Assembly: GCA_017447875.1 (NCBI GenBank)
Contig: JAFSMP010000042.1
Span: forward strand, 1 to 64,000
From: Paludibacteraceae bacterium
GTDB taxonomy: Bacteria > Bacteroidota > Bacteroidia > Bacteroidales > Paludibacteraceae
Length of the DNA stretch: 64,000 bases
Direction: 5' to 3'
Part shown: positions 49,230 through 58,100 of the stretch, one piece after another
Numbering within the stretch: position 1 is the stretch's first letter
Layout of the letters: each line of letters starts with the position of its first letter
The notes under the pieces: generated by a model
What the model was told of the DNA's origin: nothing
Seen by the model: only the letters and a program-made list of their open reading frames with translations
Database searches by the model: none
Position numbers and translations under genes: made by a program

Positions 49230-50132
49230 TTATTTAACAAGACGAATAGACAGTCCTCCTTTCCAAATAGCATAACCTAAGGAGGCATCCACTTTATCTG
49301 GCCCAAAACTAAATGTATATGAATGGTCAGAATTATATAATGTTGATGACCAATATGCACCGAGAGTACCAACGCTTATGACACCTATAACATCAACAGG
49401 ATTACGAGCACCGGCTGCTGGCAAAAAAATGGATTCTCCGTTCCTCCCTTTTACATTATATCCATTCTGTCTCCATACCCAAAGACAATTGTCTCTCAGT
49501 TCTTCCCATTGTTCTTTTGTAGGTATACTACTCCCGTAGAAATTATAGGCCTTGTCAAATGTAATAAGTCCGCAATCTTCGTTTGTGGATTTCCACAGCG
49601 TGCCACTGGGAAGTCCAAGATCCACATACCCAATAGCAGATACTTTGCGTTTCGTACGAATTTCTGACAACATGTTTTTTGCCAATTCCGAACAAGCACT
49701 CGGTAAAAGCATATAATTCTCATTCTTAACATTTATATATTGCGTGGCAGCATTGGTCATTTCGCCTGTTTCTATATTTACTAAATATGCTTCAATATAA
49801 AGTTGTGTGCCGTATTTGGTAATTGTAGAAACACATATATATTGTGCACCGGTCATAATACCAATCTGTTTCCGCTGTGCATTCTCAACCATACCCGAAC
49901 GTTGGAAACCTTGCTCTTCCAACATAATATCCACATCAGCGCGTGTCAGTACTTGGAAACTTGATTCTTTACTGAATGCCTTACGTAACTCGCCACGTAC
50001 CATGTTGAGTTCCATAGGTGTGCATTGTTCCGAACCTTCCGCCACGCGAGGTTGCAGCAGTGCTAATTTAACATCGTCTGCGCTTGCCATCATTCCAAAC
50101 ATGCAGAACAAGATTGTAAATAATTTTTTCAT
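49230..50132 (-). CDS. CsgG/LpoB-like N-terminus with C-terminal FISUMP-type domain
   Basis: Predicted protein of 300 residues from MKKLFTILFCMFGMMASADD (ATG 50132), a signal peptide. Residues about 20-150 resemble the penicillin-binding-activator/CsgG fold (VKLALLQPRVAEGSEQCTPM, FQVLTRADVDIMLEEQGFQRSGM, AQYICVSTITKYGTQLYIEA). The C-terminal part begins GYVDLGLPSGTLWKSTNEDC, has TKEQWEELRDN and FLPAAGAR, and ends YWSSTLYN...GLSIRLVK, the pattern of FISUMP/major paralogous surface domains. The fusion points to a surface or periplasmic assembly factor. Low GC suggests transfer. Its transcript starts at 50417, giving a 280-base structured leader. Confidence 0.72.
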   Translation of the reverse strand: MKKLFTILFCMFGMMASADDVKLALLQPRVAEGSEQCTPMELNMVRGELRKAFSKESSFQVLTRADVDIMLEEQGFQRSGMVENAQRKQIGIMTGAQYICVSTITKYGTQLYIEAYLVNIETGEMTNAATQYINVKNENYMLLPSACSELAKNMLSEIRTKRKVSAIGYVDLGLPSGTLWKSTNEDCGLITFDKAYNFYGSSIPTKEQWEELRDNCLWVWRQNGYNVKGRNGESIFLPAAGARNPVDVIGVISVGTLGAYWSSTLYNSDHSYTFSFGPDKVDASLGYAIWKGGLSIRLVK

Positions 50133-50189
50133 TGTTTTATTGATTTTAATAATATACAAATTAAAAGCGTGCGTTTTCGTTCGCTTCAT

Positions 50190-50327
50190 TTGATTTTCTG
50201 AGGTCCTAGACTTACCTTATCTATTCAAACTTACGCACGGAAAACTCACGCTGATACGTGAGCGTGCATAAACCGTACTTGAATAGATAATGATTTCTTT
50301 AACTTGTCTAGGGTTTCAGAAAATCAA
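50190..50327. other. nested inverted-repeat structure in the leader of the CsgG-like gene
   Basis: 138 bases with several paired segments in register: TTGATTTTCTGA (50190-50201) with 50316-50327; CCTAGAC (50205-50211) with 50306-50312; TTATCTATTCAA (50217-50228) with 50279-50290; CTCACG (50245-50250) with 50257-50262. It could be a structured 5' leader, a small RNA, or a miniature element with 12-bp terminal inverted repeats. No obvious target duplication is seen. Confidence 0.7.
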
Positions 50328-50380
50328 GTTTTGGCTTATTACGCTTTGTCTGGCGCTCGCTTGCGCCGTATTTCTATTTA

Positions 50381-50400
50381 ATCGGTCAAGCTTGGCCGAT
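50381..50400. promoter_or_regulatory. 20-bp near-palindrome, possible operator
   Basis: ATCGGTCAAGCTTGGCCGAT reads the same on both strands except at one base pair. It lies just downstream of the minus-strand start site of the CsgG-like gene and is followed by another palindrome, ACCTTTGC-GGCT-GCAAAGGT (50404-50423), which overlaps the -7 box. Confidence 0.5.
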
Positions 50401-50416
50401 CAAACCTTTGCGGCTG

Positions 50417-50448
50417 CAAAGGTACAAATAATTTTTGATATATGCAAA
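50417..50448 (-). promoter_or_regulatory. promoter of the CsgG-like operon
   Basis: Minus strand: TTTG (50445-50448) with extension CATATATC, 20 bp, -7 TACCTTTG (50417-50424). It points through the inverted-repeat structure. Confidence 0.78.
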
Positions 50449-50476
50449 TAAATTTGCAAAAAAAATATCGTGCGCG

Positions 50477-50508
50477 CTTGCATATGTCATTTTTTTTGTG
50501 TACCTTTG
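50477..50508 (+). promoter_or_regulatory. promoter of the TlpA/Omp28 operon
   Basis: Plus strand: CTTG (50477-50480), extension CATATGTC, 20 bp, -7 TACCTTTG (50501-50508), 22 bases before the ATG. Confidence 0.8.
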
Positions 50509-50530
50509 CAGCCGGAATTAGTGAAAAGTT

Positions 50531-51004
50531 ATGAAAAAGATTTGGATTAGTTTGTTATGTTGCTGTCTGTGGGGACAGGTATGGAGTACGGAATTACCGG
50601 AAGTGGTGCTGCGCGATATAGAGGGTCATGACGTGAATGTGGCTCATCTGGTGGCGAAAGGCAAACCGGTGATTCTATCGTTTTTTGCGACCTGGTGCAA
50701 GCCGTGTATGCGTGAGTTGACGGCGCTGAACGAGTTATATCCCGACTGGCAGGAAGAGACGGGTGTGGAGATCGTGTTGGTGTCGATCGACCAAGCGCAG
50801 GACGCGCTCAAAGTGAAACCGTTGGTGGACGGTAACGGATGGGAGTTCCGGGTGCTACTCGACCCCAACGGAACGCTGAAACGGGAGATGAACGTGCAGA
50901 ACGTGCCGCATTTGTTTGTGATAGACGGAAAGGGTCATATCATCTATAATCACACAGGATACACCGAAGGTGACGAGACGGAAATTCGTAAATATTTACG
51001 TTAG
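50531..51004 (+). CDS. TlpA-like periplasmic thiol-disulfide oxidoreductase
   Basis: Predicted protein of 157 residues, signal peptide MKKIWISLLCCCLWGQVWS. Thioredoxin fold with active-site FFATWCKPCMREL and the cis-Pro motif NVQNVPHLFVI. TlpA-type proteins reduce or oxidise exported cysteines. It heads an operon whose later members (the two Omp28-like lipoproteins) carry CxxC sites, so they are its likely substrates or partners. The next gene overlaps its end by 35 bases. Confidence 0.9.
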   Translation: MKKIWISLLCCCLWGQVWSTELPEVVLRDIEGHDVNVAHLVAKGKPVILSFFATWCKPCMRELTALNELYPDWQEETGVEIVLVSIDQAQDALKVKPLVDGNGWEFRVLLDPNGTLKREMNVQNVPHLFVIDGKGHIIYNHTGYTEGDETEIRKYLR

Positions 51005-52595
51005 TCTGCTCTGTTGCGCGACCCTAAGTGCTAAAGACACGACGTATGTAAGCGGAGGAATTCAGCATGACGGATTGCTGGACTGGAACCCCGTGCGATA
51101 CCATAGCAACAGTTACGTGGATCTGTCGGTATTCTATGTGAACGACTCTAACGCGGCGCATTTCCATAGTCTGCGTGCGACGGCACGCGGGGAATTGACC
51201 AAATGGCCGTTATACGGTTATGAGTCGGATTTCGGAGGTTACGGCATGAGTCATCTGAGTGTGGCCGCGACCTTCGACTGGGGCGAGATCACGGTTGGCG
51301 ATGTGTACGGTCAGTTCGGTAACGGCCTGGTGCTGAACCTGCGTGAAGACCGCGCGATGGGTATCGACGGTGCGCTGCGTGGCGGAAAGATAGCCGTGAA
51401 CCCGTATAAGGGCTTGTACATGACGGTGATAGGCGGTAAGCAAAGGCGGTACTGGAATTGTTACAAAGACGGTGCGTTCGGTTGGAACTACAAGCAGGAT
51501 GCAGCGATAGGCGGCGATGTGGAGATACATATCGATCAATGGTCGAAACGCATGCAGGAGAAAGAGATGCAGTTACTGTTCGGCGGCAGTTATGTAAGTA
51601 AATACCAGGCCTTTGACACGGTGATGACCCTGCAGCCGGACGGGATATATATGTACAACCTGCCTCGCTGGGTAGGAGCCGGAGCGGTGCGTGCGGCATG
51701 GTCGATGAGAGGCTGGCAGGTGTCGGCGGAATACGCGCACAAGGCGAATGACCCGTGTGCCGAAAACGGGTATAACTACCGGGACGGTCATGCGATGCTG
51801 GTGAGCGTGAGCTATTCGCGCAAAGGTTTGTCGGTTCTGGCGCAAGCCAAGCGATCGAACAACATGGCTTTTCGTTCGGACCGTCAACGTATCGGTACCT
51901 GCGGACGGTACAACGACATGCCGCCCTTCACGCATCAACACACGTACGCTTTGCCGGCTTTGCGACCGTACGTGACGCAGTACGCAGAAGGCGAATGGGC
52001 GTTCCAAGGGGAGGTGATGTATTCCGCTCCGCGACGGACGGGATTCGGCGGTAAGTACGGCACGACCCTGCGTTTGGGTGCGTCGCATGTGCGCGGTGAG
52101 AGCAAAGGCGAAGGTGAGTTCTATACGGATGTCCATCTGGAGTTGAACAAACGGATCAGTAAGAACTGGTGGTTGAACGCGATGGTGATGTATCAGGGGT
52201 ATAACCAACTGGTGATCGAAGGTCACGGAGGGATGATCCGTTCGGGTATCGCAGTGGTGGACGCGCGCGTACATATCCATGACAACGTGGGGATGCGCGG
52301 TGAGTTGCAGTACTTGTACAGTCCTCATGCGGACGGACAATGGTGCTTCGCGCTGTATGAGTTGAGTCTGTTTAAGCACTGGACGCTGAGCGGAGAATGG
52401 ATGTACAATATCGGTTTTGCACCGGATGCGAACAACGAACATTTCTACACGGTATCAGCGACGTACAGCTACAAGGCCCATCATGTGATGGCAGGATATA
52501 CCAAGACCCAAGAGAGGTATCAGTGTTCCGGCGGAGTATGTCGATGGGTACCCAGACAAGAAGGAGTATGCGTAAGTTATTCTTATACATGGTGA
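50970..52595 (+). CDS. DUF6029 family outer-membrane protein
   Basis: Predicted protein of 541 residues with a GTG start at 50970 inside the TlpA-like gene. Signal peptide KFVNIYVSLLCCATLSA. Then alternating beta strands with many aromatic residues and periplasmic turns (DVYGQFGNGLVLNLREDRAMGI, KGLYMTVIGG, NKRISKNWWLNAMVMYQGYN), ending in an aromatic strand (VCVSYSYTW), as in an outer-membrane barrel of 16 or more strands. DUF6029 proteins are found in Bacteroidota beside TlpA and Omp28 genes; the function is unknown, possibly export or assembly of the partner lipoproteins. Confidence 0.78.
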   Translation: MTRRKFVNIYVSLLCCATLSAKDTTYVSGGIQHDGLLDWNPVRYHSNSYVDLSVFYVNDSNAAHFHSLRATARGELTKWPLYGYESDFGGYGMSHLSVAATFDWGEITVGDVYGQFGNGLVLNLREDRAMGIDGALRGGKIAVNPYKGLYMTVIGGKQRRYWNCYKDGAFGWNYKQDAAIGGDVEIHIDQWSKRMQEKEMQLLFGGSYVSKYQAFDTVMTLQPDGIYMYNLPRWVGAGAVRAAWSMRGWQVSAEYAHKANDPCAENGYNYRDGHAMLVSVSYSRKGLSVLAQAKRSNNMAFRSDRQRIGTCGRYNDMPPFTHQHTYALPALRPYVTQYAEGEWAFQGEVMYSAPRRTGFGGKYGTTLRLGASHVRGESKGEGEFYTDVHLELNKRISKNWWLNAMVMYQGYNQLVIEGHGGMIRSGIAVVDARVHIHDNVGMRGELQYLYSPHADGQWCFALYELSLFKHWTLSGEWMYNIGFAPDANNEHFYTVSATYSYKAHHVMAGYTKTQERYQCSGGVCRWVPRQEGVCVSYSYTW

Positions 52596-53254
52596 TCTTG
52601 GCACTTTGCGGATGCGAGGTGATCAAAGAGGAAGACCGTCTGATCCATATGGATGCGGTGGAAGGGGAACGCGTGCATGTGCTGTTGGAGTTCACGGGTT
52701 TCCGTTGCGTCAATTGTCCGACTGCAGCCGAGTTGGCGAATGCCCTGAGCGAGCAGTACGACGAGCAACTGGTGGTGGTGGCACTCCACCCTGCTTCCAA
52801 CCCGTTCACGCAAGGCAAATACGACTATACCTGTCCGGGTGCGGACAGTATCTATACGTGGATGGGTGGTACGGCATCGACCTCGTTTCCGAAGGGTAAC
52901 GTGGACATGCGACTGATGGAAGGAGAGTACCTGCATGACGCAAGCGAATGGGCAACGATGGTGTACGAAGCGATGAAAGAGACGACGGTACCGAGTCTGG
53001 CTAACGCAGAGGTGTCGTATTGGTTGGCGGAAGATAGTGTGTTAGGTGTTCAGGCAATGCCCGACGGGTCGGTCAACATGCATTATTATCACCGGCATAT
53101 GCTGCGCGACATCCAAACGAACAAGGCCGATATTGCTATCCCGAGTGATGCGGATACGGCCCGGTTGAGTCTCTTGACCATCTATACGGATAAAAGTGAC
53201 AATCATATTTTAAACGCGTATGAAACTACTATTGATTTTGGGCTTAATCATTAA
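52568..53254 (+). CDS. Omp28-like surface lipoprotein with CxxC
   Basis: Predicted protein of 228 residues from MRKLFLYMVILALCGCEVI, lipobox Cys at CGC. The ATG at 52568 follows AAGGAG and overlaps the upstream gene by 28 bases. Omp28/thioredoxin-like core: VHVLLEFTGFRCVNCPTAAELANAL with a CVNC pair at the helix start, then VVVALHPASNPFT and GGTASTSFPKGNVD. It probably binds or is oxidised by the TlpA-like protein and is exposed on the outer membrane. The substrate is unknown. Confidence 0.8.
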   Translation: MRKLFLYMVILALCGCEVIKEEDRLIHMDAVEGERVHVLLEFTGFRCVNCPTAAELANALSEQYDEQLVVVALHPASNPFTQGKYDYTCPGADSIYTWMGGTASTSFPKGNVDMRLMEGEYLHDASEWATMVYEAMKETTVPSLANAEVSYWLAEDSVLGVQAMPDGSVNMHYYHRHMLRDIQTNKADIAIPSDADTARLSLLTIYTDKSDNHILNAYETTIDFGLNH

Positions 53255-53717
53255 TGTAGCCGGTTTCGGAGAGATCCCGGCAGAAGGTTTGCATATCGAG
53301 TTGACCCAAGCGGAGGAAGATCCGCTGACGGGTGAGATGCGAATGGACGTGAATGGCACGCTGCTGTGTTCCAGTGCGTTGAGTGTGTCCATCACCCGTT
53401 CTGAAGCAGGATTAGAGGACGAGTTCTGTTGTGCCGACCAATGTACGCCGGGTAACGGTGAACAGACGGAACTCCTGACGTTTATGCCGGGAGGTATGGC
53501 CAATTGGTTTGCGCATTACACCCCCGCGCTGAACAGCGACGTGAACATCGTCTATGTCTTCTCGGACGGCTCCGAGACACGCACGCTGACGGTGCGTTAT
53601 CTGTACTCCACAGAAGGGATCGATGCGGTACAGAGTAAGCAAACAAAAGTGCAGAAGATCCTGAAGGACGGCATTTTATACATCGAAAAAGACAATAAAA
53701 CCTATACAGTATTATGA
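53220..53717 (+). CDS. small secreted protein with Bacteroidales C-terminal tail
   Basis: Predicted protein of 165 residues, signal peptide MKLLLILGLIINVAGFG. The middle has cysteines in a FCCADQCTPG motif. The end, KVQKILKDGILYIEKDNKTY, is the short tail found on many secreted Bacteroidales proteins and probably directs surface export. It overlaps both neighbours (35 bases upstream, the stop TGA inside the next start region), so it belongs to the Omp28 operon. No family is recognised for the body. Confidence 0.72.
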   Translation: MKLLLILGLIINVAGFGEIPAEGLHIELTQAEEDPLTGEMRMDVNGTLLCSSALSVSITRSEAGLEDEFCCADQCTPGNGEQTELLTFMPGGMANWFAHYTPALNSDVNIVYVFSDGSETRTLTVRYLYSTEGIDAVQSKQTKVQKILKDGILYIEKDNKTYTVL

Positions 53718-55150
53718 TTTCAAATTTCAAATTTCAAATTTTCACTGCTTTAGCTGCATTATGCTTGGTGGCATGTGAAAAAGACATAAAGGTGGAGCCG
53801 AAAGACACTCCGACGGATACGGTAACGCCGATCACACTCCCCCTCTCCTTCCCCAAGAAACATCTGATCGAGGAGTTCACGGGTCAGGACTGCGGTTATT
53901 GTCCTTATGGAATGAACTGTGTTCATGACTTTATGGAGAAGGACACCAACTGGGTGTTGATCCTGCACCATTACGGCTATCAAGCCGACCATTTCTCGGT
54001 TGCCGGTAGCAAGAAGATTACCAGTGCGTTGGGAGTCAACGGTGCTCCGGCTATGGCTATCAACCGCGCGAAGACCAAGACTTCCGGAACGAATACGATC
54101 GTGTTCCATCCGGGGTATCTGCCGGGAACGAGCAAGAGTCAGTTTGATACCGAGACCTATGCGTCGGTGAACATCGCCAACAGTTATGATGCGGGATCAC
54201 GGGAATTGAAGGTGACCGTATCGGGTCTGGTGGACACCACCGATCATACCAACTTGTTCCTGACCGTGGTGCTCAAAGAATCCGGTATGATTGACTATCA
54301 GTCGGACTATTACTACTCGTACGAAGGCTGGCAGGAGTTCCGTCACTGCAACGCGGTGCGCGCTTTCATGACCGCACCCAAGGGTGACATGCTCCATATT
54401 GCGAATTGCACCTACAGCCATGAGTTTACGCTTGCTTGGGATGACAAATGGGATCCGAATAACTGCTCGGTGGTGGCCTTTATCACGGAGAGTTTCAAAC
54501 CGGTGGTTCAAGCAGAACAACGTCCGGTGGTGGAAGGTACGGCAGGTGGTAATGACATCGAACACGGTGGTGTCACACCGGTGCCGGTAGAAGACTATTA
54601 CCCCGAACCCAATGCGACAGACGGTCCTGCGGCCTACACAGGCAATCAGGCGGATACCTGCGACGTGGCACAAGCGTGGTACGAACTGAGTTCGGACTAT
54701 ACGTTCTGGCAGATTCAGTCCTACGGTACACAAACGGTCAAAGTGAACAATACGAACTGTGTGCCTTTTGCGTTCATTTATCTGTTCACGGAGCCGGGCA
54801 CGAAGACCATTGAGGAAGGTACATATGAGATCAATACGAGCGGTGAACCGGGTACCGTGATGGCCGGATTCCGCGATGACAGTCAGTTCCTGATTGGCGG
54901 AAGTCAGTTCTACCTGACCAGCTATTCGTACCTGCAGCAAGGTTATCTGGTGCCGGAAGCACAATGGATGATCGCCGAAGGAACGATGACTATCCAAAGC
55001 AAGAGCTGGGAGCTCAGCGGTAAAGCCCTTAACGGTTCCACGATTCGGCTTGTCGGTACTACCGGTATCAGCGTGGAAGGTAAAGCAAGTGCACCGCGAC
55101 GCGCTCCGAAACGCAAGACGGACAAAGGGAGTTTCGAACTGTGCCAATAG
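53714..55150 (+). CDS. large Omp28-like lipoprotein with CxxC
   Basis: Predicted protein of 478 residues, lipoprotein signal ending ALCLVACEKD. Omp28 domain: HLIEEFTGQDCGYCPYGMNCVHDFM with a CGYC active-site-like motif, followed by LILHHYGYQADHFSVAG and GAPAMAINR. The C-terminal half is a beta-rich carbohydrate- or protein-binding-like domain. The start of the signal peptide (ISNFKFQIF) is encoded by a heptamer array. Last gene of the envelope operon before dnaE, which starts 9 bases later. Confidence 0.82.
   Translation: MISNFKFQIFTALAALCLVACEKDIKVEPKDTPTDTVTPITLPLSFPKKHLIEEFTGQDCGYCPYGMNCVHDFMEKDTNWVLILHHYGYQADHFSVAGSKKITSALGVNGAPAMAINRAKTKTSGTNTIVFHPGYLPGTSKSQFDTETYASVNIANSYDAGSRELKVTVSGLVDTTDHTNLFLTVVLKESGMIDYQSDYYYSYEGWQEFRHCNAVRAFMTAPKGDMLHIANCTYSHEFTLAWDDKWDPNNCSVVAFITESFKPVVQAEQRPVVEGTAGGNDIEHGGVTPVPVEDYYPEPNATDGPAAYTGNQADTCDVAQAWYELSSDYTFWQIQSYGTQTVKVNNTNCVPFAFIYLFTEPGTKTIEEGTYEINTSGEPGTVMAGFRDDSQFLIGGSQFYLTSYSYLQQGYLVPEAQWMIAEGTMTIQSKSWELSGKALNGSTIRLVGTTGISVEGKASAPRRAPKRKTDKGSFELCQ
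53717..53744 (+). repeat. heptamer array (ATTTCAA type) in the signal-peptide codons of the large Omp28-like gene
   Basis: Units ATTTCAA three times, then ATTTTCA, beginning at the second codon. Confidence 0.88.
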
Positions 55151-55158
55151 GATAAGCT

Positions 55159-58100
55159 ATGAATTTTGCGCATTTACATGTACACTCGCACTACTCGCTG
55201 TTGGACGGATTGAGTAAGGTGGAGGATATAGTGGATAAATGTATCGCGACCGGCATGAACGCTGTGGCGCTGACCGATCATGGAAACATGTACGGCATCA
55301 AGGACCTGCTGGACTATTGTAAGAAGGTGAATGGTGATCGGTCAAAGGTTATCGGTGAGGGGTATGTGCCGTTCAAGCCGATTGTGGGTTCGGAGGTATA
55401 TTGTGCCCGTCGCGGTCGGCACTCGATGAAGGATGATAAGGCAGTGAACGGCGAGGGGCGGACGTACGTCATCGACCGCTCGGGATGGCACCTGATATTG
55501 CTGGCAAAGAACAAAGAGGGGTATCATAACCTCTGCCGGTTGGTGTCGCACGGCTACATGACTGATGCGTTCTACCATACGCCGCGTATCGATAAGGAGC
55601 TGCTGGAGAAATGGCATGAGGGGATCATCTGCTGCTCGGCGTGCTTAGGCGGCGAACTACCACAAAAGATCCTTGAGGGAGTAGAAAGACAAAAGACCGC
55701 TTCGCTCAAAGATAAAAGCATTCAGACCGCAATAGAGGCGGGCGTATTCAAAGAGGCGGAAGAGACGGTGAAGTGGTTTAAGGCGCTTTTCGGGGACGAC
55801 TATTATATCGAGCTGCAGCGGCATGAGACGCAGAAAGCGGGTGCGGATGTAGAGGTATATGAGCGGCAGAAACAGGTGAATCCGGTGCTGATTGAGTTGG
55901 CGAAGAAGTATAATGTAAAGATCATCTGTACCAACGACAGTCACTTCGTGAACGAAGAAGATGCGGAGGCGCATGACCGGTTGATTTGCTTGAGTACGAA
56001 CCATTTCGTGAATGACGTGAACCGGATGCATTATACGAAGCAGGAATGGCTGAAGACGCCGGAAGAGATGGCGGAGATATTCGCGGATATCCCGGAAGCG
56101 CTGGAGAACACGCAGGAGATTGTGGACAAAGTAGAGGTATATGACATCGACCACGGACCGATCATGCCTAAGTTCGACATCCCTGCCAGTTTCGGTAAGG
56201 AAGAGGACTATCCGGATCGTCTGGCGTTCGAGAGTGCATACCTAAGGCACCTGACGATGGAAGGTGCTAAGGAGCGGTACGGCGAGGAGCGGTTAGCGAC
56301 AGATGAGGTGCTGAAAGAGCGTATCGAGTTTGAGTTGAACACCATCATCTCGATGGGTTTCCCGGGATATTTCCTGATCGTGATGGACTTCATCCGTGCG
56401 GCACGGGAAGAACTGGATGTGTCGGTAGGACCGGGTCGTGGTAGTGCGGCAGGTTCGGTAGTCGCCTACTGTCTGAAGATCACGGATCTCGATCCGCTGA
56501 AATATGACTTGCTGTTCGAGCGTTTCCTCAATCCCGACCGTATCTCCCTACCCGATATCGATACGGACTTCGAGGACTGCGGTCGCGGCAAGGTGCTGGA
56601 CTACGTGAGTCGTAAATACGGCGAGACGCATGTGGCGCATATCGTGACGTACGGAAAGATGGCGACAAAGAGTGCGTTAGCGGACGTGGGTCGTGTGCAG
56701 CAGATCCCCCTATCCCGCGTGAATGAGTTGAAGGCGATGATTCCTGATCGGGATTTCCCGGATAGCGTGCTGAAGGGTCTGCCGGAAGGGGCGAAGAAAC
56801 CGAAAGTGAACCTGCGCAACTGCTATAAGTATATCGAGGAACTGAAGCGCGAGTACGAACAGGGTGATCCAAACACGCGGTCGATGCTCGAATATGCGGC
56901 ACGACTGGAAGGAACGATCCGGCAAGTGGGTGTCCATGCCTGCGGCGTTATCATCGGTGCGGATGACCTGACGAACTTCGCTCCGCTGAGTTCGGTGGAA
57001 GACAAAGCGAGCAAGAAACGTGTGCTGGTGACCGAATACGACGGGCATGTGGTGGAGAGCGTGGGACTGATCAAGATGGACTTCTTGGGACTGATCACGC
57101 TGACGATCATCAAGGAGTGTCTGAGGAACGTGAAGAAAGCACGCGGCATCGATATCGACATCGATCATATACCTATCGACGATGAGTTGACGTATAAGTT
57201 GTTCCAGGAAGGCCGGACGGTAGCGGTGTTCCAGTTCGAGTCGGCTGGTATGCAGAAATACCTGCGAGAGTTGAAACCGACCGTGATCGGAGACCTGATC
57301 GCGATGAACGCCCTGTATCGTCCGGGACCGATGGATTATATCCCGCAGTTCATCCGCCGTAAGCAAGGCATGGAGGAGGTGACGTACGACATCCCGGTGA
57401 TGGAGAAATACCTGAAGGACACCTACGGTGTAACGGTCTATCAGGAGCAGGTGATGCTACTGAGTCGTCTGCTGGCTAACTTCACCCGCGGCGAGAGCGA
57501 CAAGCTCCGTAAGGCGATGGGTAAAAAGCAGATGGCGGTGCTGGCGAGCTTGAAAGACAAGTTCATGGAAGGCGGTCGGTCGAACGGGCATGACGAGAAG
57601 ACGCTGAATAAGATCTGGGCGGACTGGGAGAAGTTCGCTTCGTACGCGTTCAATAAGTCGCACGCGGCTTGTTACTCGTGGGTGGCATACCAGACGGGTT
57701 ACCTGAAGGCCCACTACCCTGCCGAGTTCATGGCGGCTAACCTGACCGTCCACAAGGACGATATCAAGGAGGTGACGAAGCTGATGGACGAGTGCCGGGC
57801 GCTGGGACTGAGTGTGTTAGAGCCGGACGTGAACGAGTCGGAGTTGTCGTTTACGGTAAATAAAGAAGGGGCTATCCGCTTCGGTCTGGGCGGTATCAAG
57901 GGTGTAGGCGAAGGAGCGGCGGAAGCGATCATCGCGGAACGGGAGAAGAACGGCAAGTACAGCGGCATCTTCGATTTCCTGGAGCGTGTGAACCTGCAGA
58001 GCTGCAACCGCAAGACGATCGAGAATCTGGCACAGGCAGGTGCTTTCGAGTGCTTCGACGATATCTACCGCGAGCAGTTCTTCGGCGTCGATGAGGACGG

